Assembly: GCA_018648325.1 (NCBI GenBank)
Contig: JABGRK010000012.1
Location: 132,159-196,158 of the forward strand
Origin: Chloroflexota bacterium
Lineage (GTDB): Bacteria; Chloroflexota; Dehalococcoidia; JABGRK01
Direction of reading: 5' to 3'
Length of the DNA: 64,000 bases
How positions within the stretch are numbered: the first letter of the stretch is position 1; every line of letters begins with the position of its first letter. A program made the position numbers and the translations under genes. Below are positions 27,108 through 36,601 of the stretch, piece by piece. Under the pieces are notes generated by a model. The model was not told where the DNA came from. It did no database searches and saw nothing but the letters and a program-made list of their open reading frames with translations.

Positions 27108-28514
27108 CTAATCCAGGATTACCTTTTGTCTGTATTCCGGCACCAGCGTGTCCCATCCTGTTTTTTGAGTGATATACTTACCGAAACTGTGAGCCGATTT
27201 TTCCTCACCGTGAATGATAAACACCTTTTTAGGTGGGTTTGTTAGTGCGGTTAACCACGTTAGAAGTTCATCTTTGTCGGCGTGTGCGGAGAATCCGTAT
27301 ATCTGTGCTACATTGGCCTTTACCCTGTACTGTTGACCCATAACCCTGACGCTTTTTTTGCCGTCTACTATGATTCTGCCCAGCGTGCCGATAGCCTGGT
27401 ATCCGATGAACATCAGTGTACTCTGTTTACGCTCTATATTGGCGGCCAGGTGATGTTTTACTCTGCCGCCGGTGCACATTCCTGATCCGGCAATTATCAT
27501 GATGGTGCCTTTTATGAAATTGATGCCCTTTGACTCCTCTGTTGCCGGGGTCATCTTCAGACCCGGGAAGTCAAACGGAGATTTATTCTGTTCTACCAGT
27601 TCGGTCATTTCCTCGTCGTAGTATTCCGGGTGGTTTCTGAACACCTCGGTCATTTTGATGGCCATGGGACTATCAAGAAATACCATGATGGGAGGTATTC
27701 GCTTTTCTTTACGCAACTTGTACATGAAGTACAGCATCTCTTGCGTTCGCTCTAGCGCGAAGCTGGGCACGACGATATTCCCGCCCGCTTCATATGTGTC
27801 GTTTATTATAGTAGCAAGGTTGTCTTCTATGCTTGAGGTTGGCGGGTGTACCCTGTCGCCGTACGTAGATTCGGTTACAACATAGTCGGTGTTCTTAAAC
27901 GTGTGCGGGTCGTTAATTATTGGCTTGTCATTTCTGCCCACGTCTCCCGAAAAGAGTATGGTTCTTTTTTCGCCGTCAACGCCTGCTGTTACCTTTATCA
28001 TAGATGAGCCCAGCACGTGTCCTGCATCGCAGAATCTGGCTGAAATACCGTCGCTGATTACGATCTCATCCTCGTACTCAATCGGTTTAAAGTGCGGCGC
28101 AACGGCTCTGGCGTCTTCTACGGTGTACAGCGGAACATCAGGGAAAGGGCCGCTTCTGCCTTCACGTTTATGTCTTTTTGCTTTATACTTGGCATCTTCT
28201 TCCTGAATGTGTCCCGAATCCAGCATAATTATATGAGCCAGCTCGGCGGTGGCATCTGTGCAATAGATTTTGCCTTTGAAACCATCCTTTACCAGCTTGG
28301 GTATCAGCCCGCTGTGGTCCAGATGGGCGTGAGTCAGTAGCACTGCGTCTATGGTATCCGGTGGTACGGCAAAAGGCTCCCAGTTTCTTACCTTCAGCTT
28401 CCTTTCCTGATACATGCCGCAGTCCACAAGTACCCTGCTGCCGTTGGCCTCGATCAGCGTACATGATCCGGTAACGCCGCGGGTGGCTCCCAAAAAGCTT
28501 AGTTTGGTTTGCAT
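27108..28514 (-). CDS. beta-CASP metallo-beta-lactamase-fold hydrolase (RNA specificity domain)
   Basis: A 468-residue protein of the CPSF/YSH1-like group. The metallo-beta-lactamase motif THAHLDHSG lies near residue 60, with GHVLGSSMI and FSGDVGR further on. The beta-CASP insertion and the C-terminal RNA-specificity motif VYGFSAHADKDEL-like (IYGFSAHADKDELL) follow. Family members are endo- or exoribonucleases. It begins with ATG 28514 behind GAGGTGATT. The adjacent LOG gene is likely in the same operon. Confidence 0.88.
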   Translation of the reverse strand: MQTKLSFLGATRGVTGSCTLIEANGSRVLVDCGMYQERKLKVRNWEPFAVPPDTIDAVLLTHAHLDHSGLIPKLVKDGFKGKIYCTDATAELAHIIMLDSGHIQEEDAKYKAKRHKREGRSGPFPDVPLYTVEDARAVAPHFKPIEYEDEIVISDGISARFCDAGHVLGSSMIKVTAGVDGEKRTILFSGDVGRNDKPIINDPHTFKNTDYVVTESTYGDRVHPPTSSIEDNLATIINDTYEAGGNIVVPSFALERTQEMLYFMYKLRKEKRIPPIMVFLDSPMAIKMTEVFRNHPEYYDEEMTELVEQNKSPFDFPGLKMTPATEESKGINFIKGTIMIIAGSGMCTGGRVKHHLAANIERKQSTLMFIGYQAIGTLGRIIVDGKKSVRVMGQQYRVKANVAQIYGFSAHADKDELLTWLTALTNPPKKVFIIHGEEKSAHSFGKYITQKTGWDTLVPEYRQKVILD

Positions 28515-28590
28515 AGATAATCACCTCATAAATAATTCAGTCGTTTGAGTGTGGGATATAAGATAACTTGCGCAATTATACACCATCTAT

Positions 28591-28638
28591 CAGGTTTATG
28601 ACATATTCACTTGACTGTGAAACCTGCAGTGGTATGAT
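28591..28638 (+). promoter_or_regulatory. inverted repeat and sigma-A-type promoter before the PD40 lipoprotein
   Basis: CAGGTTT (28591-28597) and AAACCTG (28620-28626) form a 7-bp inverted repeat with a 22-nt gap. TTGACT (28611-28616) and TATGAT (28633-28638) with a 16-bp spacer resemble a housekeeping promoter placed just before the ECF-type promoter at 28661. Dual control is a possibility only. Confidence 0.35.
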
Positions 28639-28660
28639 GCGGGCATAATAGTGAAAAAAT

Positions 28661-28689
28661 GAACTTTTTCTGCTGATTTGGCGTATATA
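28661..28689 (+). promoter_or_regulatory. ECF-type promoter of the PD40 lipoprotein
   Basis: GAACTT and CGTATATA with a 15-bp spacer, matching the module 1 sigma promoter at 22625-22653 in both elements and spacing, including ATTTGGCGTATATA. This places the lipoprotein in the predicted regulon of the sigma factor(s) in this window. Confidence 0.6.
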
Positions 28690-28705
28690 TTAGTAGGAGA
28701 ATGGT

Positions 28706-30218
28706 TTGAGCCTCATACGATTTACAATGGCGCTCCTTGTTGCAGCCATGCTGGTTGTGGGTATAGGCTGTAATGCTGGGGTGCGCACAAACGAACCTGT
28801 TGAAGGGCCAGTTGATAATTCTTCTCTGTCTACCGTAGTGCCTCCTGATACTAACGATATTCCCGAAGATGAGCCTGAACCTGAACCTGATCCTGAGCTT
28901 GTTGCTTGAGCCTTGGCCTATGCCTGTGATTATGTTTGAACCTGATCCTGAACCGGAAGATATGTGGCCCATTACCAGCTATCATAATGGTAACTGGAAT
29001 CCTGATAATTTTATTGCGCTGGATAGACCTCATGACCGTGACATATATATTATGAACGGGGATGGTTCGGAACCGGTAAATCTTACAAAAGATATAACAA
29101 CAAACTATTTCTTAGCAGACCTTCCTTCAGAAATAGGCTATATGATGTTCACTCACCCTCAATGGTCACCGGATGGGAGTAAAATCCTTTTCTGGGGTAG
29201 TGCTTACTATGAACCTACTTATTATGAAAGACCGAATCAATTCGGTGGATTAAGTAGTGGCTACGATAGGGAAGTAGCTGACAGTGCATACTATGTGATG
29301 GATTCGGACGGATCAAATATCATCAGGGTTATTGATTCTGGTTATGATAGGATTTTTTGGTCGCCCGATGGCAAAATCACTGTGGTTTACATAGATAAAG
29401 ACTATGTGGCAAACGAGCTTACTGAGGCAATAGTGGCAATGGATGCAGATGGCTCTAATTTAACAGAGCTCTTTTTTGAAATAACCCCGGATGGCAGGAC
29501 GTATAATAGGGTTAAGCAGGTATACTGGTCTCCAGATGGAAGTAAACTGGCTTTCATAAGAGATGACCACTTATATACGCTTAACAAAGATGGCTCAGAT
29601 TTGAAAGTACTCAATAGTGATGAAAACAAGATAAACACTTATAGCTGGTCACCGGATAGCTCCAAAATTGGATATGGCATATCTTGGGAATTCTACCTAA
29701 TGAATGCTGACGGTTCCAATCTTGTGGCAGTGTACAAAGCCGATAGTGCTACAATGAGACTTGAGTATTCACGTCGCTGGTCGGCAGATGGCAGCATAGC
29801 GGTGTATCATTTTAACAATTATCTTAATTACTTCGTATATGCAGATGGCAGCATCCAATCAATAGATCATCGTGATAACGGATGGTCTTTCATATCGCCG
29901 GATGGTTCCAAAGTTGCCTTTGAGCAATCCCACGACGTATACGTAATGAACGTTGATGAATCAGATAAAATAAACCTGACAGATAACGATATAGGTGGAA
30001 GTTTTCGTCGCTGGTCTGCCGACGGCAGCCAAATATATGTTAAAGCAAGTAGTGCAATATATGCTATAGATACGGATGGTTCAAATGTAATTAAGATAAT
30101 CGACAATCCTGCCGGAGAGTCGACAATAGTAAAAAAGTATTACTGGTCACCTGATAATAGCAAAATACTTGCTGATATAGAAAACAGGGATACCTTTGAG
30201 ATTTTAACCTCGGAATAG
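28706..30218 (+). pseudogene. PD40/TolB-like beta-propeller lipoprotein with a single-base frameshift
   Basis: The first 67 codons from TTG 28706 (after AGGAG) encode a lipoprotein signal peptide (LLVAAMLVVGIGC) and a Pro/Glu linker, then stop at TGA 28907. The rest, to 30218, continues in the next frame with repeats such as WSPDGSKI and MDADGSN that form PD40 beta-propeller blades. Removing one T at 28906-28907 joins the two: ELVA continues into EPWPMPVIMFEPDPEPEDMW, which extends the same linker. The intact product would be about 503 residues, anchored outside the membrane. It may be a true mutation, an assembly error or a recoding site. Confidence 0.75.
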
Positions 30219-30324
30219 AATATCGCATCAAGTTATCCTCAAGTCACCAGCTTCGTTCGTATGTACCATATAATAAGAAACATCCCCTTGACTATCGTGC
30301 TGTAGCTACCTAAACTGAGGTGCT

Positions 30325-31296
30325 ATGACAACGGTTATCACCGGTGCAACGGGTCACATAGGCGTAAACCTTATTCCGGCGCTGCTTGAGCAGGGCAGGA
30401 TGGTTCGCGCTGTAATCCATCGTACCAAGCCAGCAATAGCCGATCCAAACCTTGATGTTGTTAAGGGCGACATAGGTGATGTCGATTCATTGTGTCGTGC
30501 CTTTGAGGGTGCCGATGTTGTTTATCATCTAGCTGCCGCCATATCGCTGTCCAAGAAGGACTGGCCGCTGGTCGAGAAAACGAATGTCGTTGGTACGCGC
30601 AATGTCGTAGAGGCATGCTTGCGATTGGGTGTCCGTCGTTTAGTGTCTTTTAGCTCCATACATGCTATAGCGGACAATGATGATTGCATCGACGAGTCCT
30701 GTACGCTCAACGATTTGAGCTGCCGCCATCCGTATGACCGCTCCAAGGCCGCTGCTGAAAGGGCACTACGTGATGGAATTGAGCGCGGGCTGGATACGGT
30801 TATCGTCAGTCCGACGGGCGTTATCGGGCCATACGACTGGGCACCATCCTTTATGGGTCAGGCACTTCTCATGATGGTTAGCGGCAAACTGCCGGCGCGT
30901 ATTACCGGCGGGTTCAATTGGGTGGATGTGCGCGATGTTGTGGCCGGAGCGATGGCTGCCGAACAGAAGGCGGTAAACGGTGCCAAATACATACTCTCAG
31001 GGCACTGGGTGTCTATAGCGGGGATTACACTTGCGGTGCACCAGATCGCAGGGTCCAAGGTGCCGTCTTTTATAATTCCCACAAGGTTTGTATCTTTTAT
31101 CGCTCCTTTGGTGGAACTGCTCTATAAGGTAAGAAAGCAACCTGTGCTGTTTACCCGCATGGCCATGGATTCCATTTGTGGTTATGGGCAGATAAGTCAT
31201 GACAGGGCGACACGCGAGCTGGGATACAAGCCGCGACGTTTTGAGCAAACAATTTCTGATACACTTGCGTGGTTTGGGCAAAACGGGTACATTTGA
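30325..31296 (+). CDS. NAD(P)-dependent epimerase/dehydratase-like SDR (3-beta-HSD/DFR type)
   Basis: A 323-residue extended SDR. The N-terminal nucleotide loop is TGATGHIG, then VYHLAAAISLS, and the catalytic pair is in HPYDRSKAAAERALR with VSPTGVIGPYDW following. The overall pattern resembles dihydroflavonol reductases and 3-beta-hydroxysteroid dehydrogenases. TTGACT (30288) and TAAACT (30311) with 17-bp spacing lie upstream, though GAGG also precedes the ATG. The next gene encodes a steroid 5-alpha-reductase-like protein only 17 bp on, so the pair may reduce a terpenoid or steroid-like lipid (inference). Confidence 0.82.
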   Translation: MTTVITGATGHIGVNLIPALLEQGRMVRAVIHRTKPAIADPNLDVVKGDIGDVDSLCRAFEGADVVYHLAAAISLSKKDWPLVEKTNVVGTRNVVEACLRLGVRRLVSFSSIHAIADNDDCIDESCTLNDLSCRHPYDRSKAAAERALRDGIERGLDTVIVSPTGVIGPYDWAPSFMGQALLMMVSGKLPARITGGFNWVDVRDVVAGAMAAEQKAVNGAKYILSGHWVSIAGITLAVHQIAGSKVPSFIIPTRFVSFIAPLVELLYKVRKQPVLFTRMAMDSICGYGQISHDRATRELGYKPRRFEQTISDTLAWFGQNGYI

Positions 31297-31313
31297 GGTG
31301 AGAAAGGCAGTAA

Positions 31314-32078
31314 TTGAACGAACACACCATTTTTAATGGGCTGATAATAGGCTGGTTTGTGCTGGCAGCGGTAGTATTTATAGCGCTGCTCTTTTTTGTT
31401 GCGCCCTATGGCAGGCACGTGCGAAAAGGGTGGGGACCGACCTTAAGCAATCGCGTCGGCTGGATAGTAATGGAGGCCGGAGCGCCGGTAATTCTTGCAG
31501 TGTGCTTTGTGCTAAAAGGCAACATAATATCGGTTACTTCGGTGGCCTTTCTTGTGTTGTGGGAAACGCATTATGTTTACCGCTCGTTCGTCTATCCGTT
31601 CACACTGCGCGGAGTCACGGCCAAACGCATGCCGATATCTATTGCGGGTATGGGCGTTTTATTTAACGGCGTAAATGGATATTTGAATGGTCGTTATATC
31701 TTTAATTTATCCGGTGGTTATGCTGAAAGCTGGTTGCGTGATCCGCGCTTTATTATCGGCGTTATTATTTTTATTCTGGGCTACTTGCTCAACCGCCGTG
31801 CCGATCACATACTGCGTAGTTTGCGCAAACCGGGTGAGACCGGATACAAGGTCACGGACAAGTGGCCGTATCAATGGATATCATGTCCCAACTATCTGGG
31901 TGAGATATTGCAGTGGGTGGGCTGGGCTATTGCCACATGGTCTCTGGCGGGGCTGGCCTTTGTCGTGTGGACGGCGGCTAACCTTATTCCGCGGGCGCGT
32001 GCCAATCACTTATGGTACAGGCGTACTTTTCCCGATTATCCGCCTGAGCGCAAGGCGCTAATACCGCATGTGTGGTAA
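31314..32078 (+). CDS. 3-oxo-5-alpha-steroid 4-dehydrogenase-like membrane reductase
   Basis: A 254-residue integral membrane protein with about six hydrophobic segments. The C-terminus matches the steroid 5-alpha-reductase domain: GYKVTDKWPYQWISCPNYLG, EILQWVGWAIATWS and ARANHLWYRRTFPDYPPERK. In that family these residues bind NADPH and the lipid substrate. The start is TTG 31314 after GAGGTGAGAAAGG. It is probably co-transcribed with the SDR upstream and the rRNA methyltransferase downstream. Confidence 0.8.
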   Translation: MNEHTIFNGLIIGWFVLAAVVFIALLFFVAPYGRHVRKGWGPTLSNRVGWIVMEAGAPVILAVCFVLKGNIISVTSVAFLVLWETHYVYRSFVYPFTLRGVTAKRMPISIAGMGVLFNGVNGYLNGRYIFNLSGGYAESWLRDPRFIIGVIIFILGYLLNRRADHILRSLRKPGETGYKVTDKWPYQWISCPNYLGEILQWVGWAIATWSLAGLAFVVWTAANLIPRARANHLWYRRTFPDYPPERKALIPHVW

Positions 32079-32101
32079 TCTGTTTTTAAAAAGAGGATGT
32101 A

Positions 32102-32857
32102 TTGAGCGAAGCACTCAAACCTTTAAAGTGGTATAAGCAGTTATCTGGCAAGAAGGATCGTCTTACCGAAGGCGCTTTTCTGGTGGAGGGTCCGCGCGCC
32201 GTTGCGCAGGTGATGACGTCGTCACCTGACTCGATAATCGAGATTCTTACCGTCGAAAAGCTTGATGTATCTTTTGACTCTTATCCAACCAGACTTCTTA
32301 CTCAAAGCCGGTTAAATTCGATTTGTGCCACGCAGCATCCACAGGGGCCGATCGCGCTCGTTCGTTTGCCCGAGGGAGTTTATTCAGCCAGTCTGCCTGA
32401 TAATCTGGGTAGCAGGTTGCTGCTGCTGGAGGACGTGCAGGACCCGGGCAATGTAGGCACGCTTATTCGCACCGCCGCCGCTTTTGGTTTTGATGGCGTT
32501 ATCCTAACGTCAAAGTGCGCTGATCCGTTGTCTCCGAAATGTGTTCAGGCCAGCGCCGGTACCGTGCTGTCACTGTGGCTTAGGGTAAGCGACGATTACA
32601 TTAGCCTTGCGTCTGATATCCAAGAAAGAGGCTATGCCTTGGTAGCGACGGACCTTGATGGCGATGAGGATATATCGGCACTGGGTAAGGATAAATTACT
32701 GCTGACGCTGGGCAATGAGGCCGCCGGGTTATCCTCGAATGTTATTGACTTGGCTGACTATCGCATCAAATTTCCTGTTGTAAGCGCTAAGGCGGAGTCG
32801 CTGAACGTGGCGGCATGTGGCGCCATATGCATGTATCTGGCATCGCGCGGGGCATAA
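32102..32857 (+). CDS. TrmH/SpoU family RNA 2'-O-methyltransferase
   Basis: A 251-residue SPOUT enzyme. The N-terminal substrate-binding segment contains EGAFLVEGPRAVAQV. The knotted SAM-binding motifs are LEDVQDPGNVGTLIRTAAAF, LLTLGNEAAGLS and SLNVAACGAICMYL. It methylates ribose in rRNA or tRNA; which one cannot be read from sequence. The start is TTG 32102 with AAGAGGATG before it, 23 bp after the preceding stop. Confidence 0.88.
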   Translation: MSEALKPLKWYKQLSGKKDRLTEGAFLVEGPRAVAQVMTSSPDSIIEILTVEKLDVSFDSYPTRLLTQSRLNSICATQHPQGPIALVRLPEGVYSASLPDNLGSRLLLLEDVQDPGNVGTLIRTAAAFGFDGVILTSKCADPLSPKCVQASAGTVLSLWLRVSDDYISLASDIQERGYALVATDLDGDEDISALGKDKLLLTLGNEAAGLSSNVIDLADYRIKFPVVSAKAESLNVAACGAICMYLASRGA

Positions 32858-32934
32858 AATCAAGTTTCCATATCTGCTTGTTTTACTCCTCAAATCACCC
32901 TGTTTAGGGCTTCGGATGAGGCCTCCTGCTATGA

Positions 32935-32940
32935 TATAAT
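32935..32940 (+). promoter_or_regulatory. -10 element before dnaE
   Basis: TATAAT lies 15 bp before the dnaE ATG, with no Shine-Dalgarno sequence between. The -35 region is poor. If used, the mRNA would have an extremely short or no leader. Confidence 0.45.
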
Positions 32941-32955
32941 ACAGCTCAACTAACT

Positions 32956-35900
32956 ATGTTTACTCATCTTCATGTACATACCGAATACAGCCTGCTTGAT
33001 GGCATGTGCCGCATTCCGTTGGCTATCGCAAAGGCCAAAGAGCTGGGTATGACCAGCCTTGCCATTACCGATCATGGGGCGATGCATGGTGTTATCGACT
33101 TTTATCTGGAGGCTAAAAAGGCCGGTATTAAGCCGATAATAGGTTGTGAAGTATATCTGGCTTCAACCGATCGCCATAACAGGACCACCGGTCAAAAGGG
33201 ACCATATCACCTTGTGTTGCTGGTCAAGGACATCGAGGGCTATCGCAATTTGCTCAAGCTGGTCACTCTGTCGAATATGGAGGGATTTTACTACAAGCCG
33301 AGAGTGGATAAGGAGCTGCTGGAAAAGTATAGCGGGGGGCTTATAGCTCTTTCGGCATGCCTGAAAGGTGAGATACCACAGCTTATTTTAGAGGGCATGA
33401 CCGATGAGGCGGACAAGGCGGCGTTGTGGTACAAGCAGGTTTTTGGCGATTTTTATCTTGAGTTGCAGCAACACGACATACCAGCACTGGCTAAGGCAAA
33501 CCAGGGGCTTATAGACATGTCTGCAAGGCTGAATCTGCCGCTGGTGGTTACCAACGATTCGCACTACATAAACCAAGCCGACAGTTATGCTCAGGATGTG
33601 TTGCTGTGCATTCAGACCAATGCATCCGTTCATGATGAAAAGCGCATCAGGATGAGTGATGATTCGTATTATCTAAAGAGCGAGCAGGAAATGGCGGCCC
33701 TTTTCCCGGATATCCCCGAAGCAGTAACAAACACCCAGCGCATTGCTGATATGTGCAATCTTGAGCTTGAGTTTGGGCGCTTGCATCTGCCGGAGCATGA
33801 TACACCAAATGGACAAAGCGCGGATGAGTATCTGTCTGAGTTGTGCTGGAAGGGATTGGCTGAGCGCTATACAGACGTGACGCCTGAGATTGAGCAGCGC
33901 CTTACTTACGAACTGGACGTTATCAAACAGACGCAGTTTGCCAACTACTTTCTTGTAGTCTGGGAGCTGGTTGATTACGTACACGAGAAAGATATTTATT
34001 TCGGTGTTCGAGGGAGTGCCGCTGCCAGTATTGTGCTCTACTGTCTGTACATCACCAGTATCGATCCCATGGCTGGTGCCCTAATTTTCGAGCGATTCCT
34101 CAATATCGAGCGCAAGGAGATGCCTGATATCGATCTCGATTTTCAGGATGATCGCCGTGAAGAGGTGATTGCATGGGTATCACGCAAGTACGGCTATGAT
34201 CATGTGGCCCAAATCATAACATTCGGTACGCTGGGCGCCCGGGCATCGATTCGTGATGTGGGACGGGCGCTGGGTTTTGCCTATGGTGAGGTTGATCCAC
34301 TGGCAAAGCTGGTTCCCGCAGCACCACACATGACAATAGAACGTGCTTTTGAGGAGAGCCCGGAATTTAAGAATATGTACAATAGCGATGAGGCGCTTAC
34401 CAACCTTGTAGATACTGCGCGCAAGCTGGAGGGAATTGCACGCCATTCATCTACGCACGCTGCAGGTGTTGTCATATCAGCTGAGCCGCTTGATGGGTAT
34501 GTTCCGCTGCAAAGGCCCAGCCGTGGCAACGGCGAGGGCATCGCCATGACTCAATATGCCATGGGCAACATTGCGCATATTGGCCTTCTAAAGATGGACT
34601 TTTTGGGACTGGCCAATCTTACTATCCTGTGCAGAGCGGTTGATTATATATATGAAACCCGGGGAGAGCGTATTGACGTGCTTAAAATCCCCTTTGATGA
34701 TGAAAAGGCGTTTGAACTGCTGTCCGCGGGCGATACCACGGGGATATTCCAGCTTGAGGGAACGGGTATGCGGCGCTACATCGAGCAGCTCAAGCCCACT
34801 GTTTTCAGCGATATCGCCGCTATGGTCGCACTGTACCGTCCCGGGCCGATGCAGCATATCCCCACCTTCATCAAGTCCAAGCACGGCGAGATCCCCATAA
34901 CCTATCCTCATCCCAGTCTTGAACCGATTTTAAAAGAGACATATGGCATTATCGTTTATCAGGATCAGGTGCTCCTGATCGTTCAGGCGTTTGCCGGATA
35001 TAGTCTGGGGCAGGCCGATATAGTGCGTAAGGCCATGGGTAAGAAGATTGCCGGTATTATGGCGCAGGAAAAGCAGCGCTTTATAGACGGTGCTGCCACC
35101 AAGGGTTTTTCTGCCGATATCGCCCGGGACGTTTATGCACTCATAGAGCCGTTTGCCGGATACGCTTTCAATAAGGCTCATAGTTGGAGTTATGCGCTTA
35201 TTGCCTATCAGACGGCGTACCTGAAGGCCAACTACCCGGCGGAGTTTATGGCAGCGCTGTTTACCAACAATATGGGGCAGTCTGATAAGATGGCCTCTGC
35301 TATTACTGAGTGTCGCCGGCTGGATATTGCCGTAAAGGCGCCGGATATTAATATTAGTAGCGAGAACTTTACTGTTGGCCAGGATGGTAAAACCATCCAT
35401 TTCGGGCTGGCGGCCGTTAAAAATGTGGGTGCTGCTGCCGTAAAATCGCTGGTAGAGGCCAGGCAACAGGGTGGTCAGTTTGAGTCCATTATTGACCTGT
35501 GCCGTCGTGCTGATATGGGTAGTCTGAACAAGCGTATGCTGGAGAGCCTGATAAAGGTTGGTGCTTTTGACGGGTTTGGCAATCGTAATGCGCTACTGGC
35601 AAATGTTGATCGTATAATATCGATATCACAACGTGAACAACAGCTTAAGGCTAAGGGACAGTCTACCATGTTTGACCTGTGGGGTGATAGCGTGGAGGTT
35701 CCGGTGGCCGATGTGGATCTGGGAGACTATGAAGATATTTCCGATAAGGATAAACACCTCTGGGAAAAGGAACTTCTTGGGACTTACCTGGAGCATCCCT
35801 ATAGGTTTGCCGCTAAAAAGCTTGAGTATGAGATAGACGCATTATGCGGGGAGATAAACGAGCAAATGGCAGGGCAGGATGTAACTACTGCCGGACAGGT

Positions 35901-36522
35901 TGCATCGGTGCGGGTAGCTGCTACCAAGAACGGGCGACCGTTTGTAAGCGCCGTGATAGAGGACCTTGGCGGAACCGTAGAGGTTACCGCCTGGCAGGAC
36001 GTATATAAAAACACCAGAGATCTGTGGGGTGAGGGCAACATTCTTATTATTGAGGGTAAGGTGAGGGCTCGAAACGACAGGGTTCAGCTCAACTGTAAGG
36101 CTGTACGGATGTATCAGCCTGAGAACTATAGTGATCAGGTGATTGAATCACAACCATTGCCTGAGGTTGAGCAAAAACCGGAACCTCAAGTTGAACCGGA
36201 AGTAGTTCACGCGGTTGAGCAAGTGGTTGAATCACCAGCGGAGCCACCGATGACATCTAGTGAAGTAGAACAACCGTCTTCACCGAAAGCAAAGCGTCTT
36301 GTTGTACGTATGTCACAGACAGACGATGAGGATAGGGATGTCCAGCGCTTGCAGAGTATCATACGTATTTTAAGGCAGTACCCGGGACGTGATGAGGTAC
36401 AACTGGTTGTGGATGGCAAAAGCATGAAGTTTCCCGGGCTTGCTGTTGGCTTCAGCGATGAGCTGGAGCGGGAACTGGTGGCGCTGGTGGGGGCTGAAGG
36501 TCTTCAGTTCATTGTGCTCTAG
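32956..36522 (+). CDS. dnaE: DNA polymerase III alpha subunit
   Basis: The 1188-residue replicative polymerase. The PHP domain begins HLHVHTEYSLLDGMC with SLAITDHGAMHG. The palm active site includes the PDIDLDF motif near residue 390 and the GVRGSAAASIVLYCL segment before it. The HhH region is followed by an OB-fold at about residues 975-1055 (VASVRVAATKNGRPFVSAVI). The last ~130 residues are a Pro/Glu-rich linker and a small C-terminal domain (RLQSIIRILRQYPGRDEVQL). The length fits DnaE1. There is no ribosome binding site, and a TATAAT lies 15 bp before the ATG. Confidence 0.97.
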   Translation: MFTHLHVHTEYSLLDGMCRIPLAIAKAKELGMTSLAITDHGAMHGVIDFYLEAKKAGIKPIIGCEVYLASTDRHNRTTGQKGPYHLVLLVKDIEGYRNLLKLVTLSNMEGFYYKPRVDKELLEKYSGGLIALSACLKGEIPQLILEGMTDEADKAALWYKQVFGDFYLELQQHDIPALAKANQGLIDMSARLNLPLVVTNDSHYINQADSYAQDVLLCIQTNASVHDEKRIRMSDDSYYLKSEQEMAALFPDIPEAVTNTQRIADMCNLELEFGRLHLPEHDTPNGQSADEYLSELCWKGLAERYTDVTPEIEQRLTYELDVIKQTQFANYFLVVWELVDYVHEKDIYFGVRGSAAASIVLYCLYITSIDPMAGALIFERFLNIERKEMPDIDLDFQDDRREEVIAWVSRKYGYDHVAQIITFGTLGARASIRDVGRALGFAYGEVDPLAKLVPAAPHMTIERAFEESPEFKNMYNSDEALTNLVDTARKLEGIARHSSTHAAGVVISAEPLDGYVPLQRPSRGNGEGIAMTQYAMGNIAHIGLLKMDFLGLANLTILCRAVDYIYETRGERIDVLKIPFDDEKAFELLSAGDTTGIFQLEGTGMRRYIEQLKPTVFSDIAAMVALYRPGPMQHIPTFIKSKHGEIPITYPHPSLEPILKETYGIIVYQDQVLLIVQAFAGYSLGQADIVRKAMGKKIAGIMAQEKQRFIDGAATKGFSADIARDVYALIEPFAGYAFNKAHSWSYALIAYQTAYLKANYPAEFMAALFTNNMGQSDKMASAITECRRLDIAVKAPDINISSENFTVGQDGKTIHFGLAAVKNVGAAAVKSLVEARQQGGQFESIIDLCRRADMGSLNKRMLESLIKVGAFDGFGNRNALLANVDRIISISQREQQLKAKGQSTMFDLWGDSVEVPVADVDLGDYEDISDKDKHLWEKELLGTYLEHPYRFAAKKLEYEIDALCGEINEQMAGQDVTTAGQVASVRVAATKNGRPFVSAVIEDLGGTVEVTAWQDVYKNTRDLWGEGNILIIEGKVRARNDRVQLNCKAVRMYQPENYSDQVIESQPLPEVEQKPEPQVEPEVVHAVEQVVESPAEPPMTSSEVEQPSSPKAKRLVVRMSQTDDEDRDVQRLQSIIRILRQYPGRDEVQLVVDGKSMKFPGLAVGFSDELERELVALVGAEGLQFIVL

Positions 36523-36549
36523 TCGATTTCATACTTGAGGAGAAAAGAG

Positions 36550-36575
36550 AAAGGGCCTCACTTAAGAGGCCCTTT
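36550..36575. terminator. intrinsic terminator between dnaE and anti-sigma 2
   Basis: AAAGGGCCTC and GAGGCCCTTT pair over 10 bp around ACTTAA, followed by TT. It separates two convergent transcription units. Confidence 0.9.
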
Positions 36576-36601
36576 TGCGTTAGTACTGCGTTTTAGCTAT
36601 G

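Noticed and set aside
28895..28912. Classic RF2-like programmed frameshift in the PD40 lipoprotein
   Set aside because: The codon before UGA is GCU, not CUU, and there is no Shine-Dalgarno-like stimulator upstream, so a mutation or error is the simpler view.
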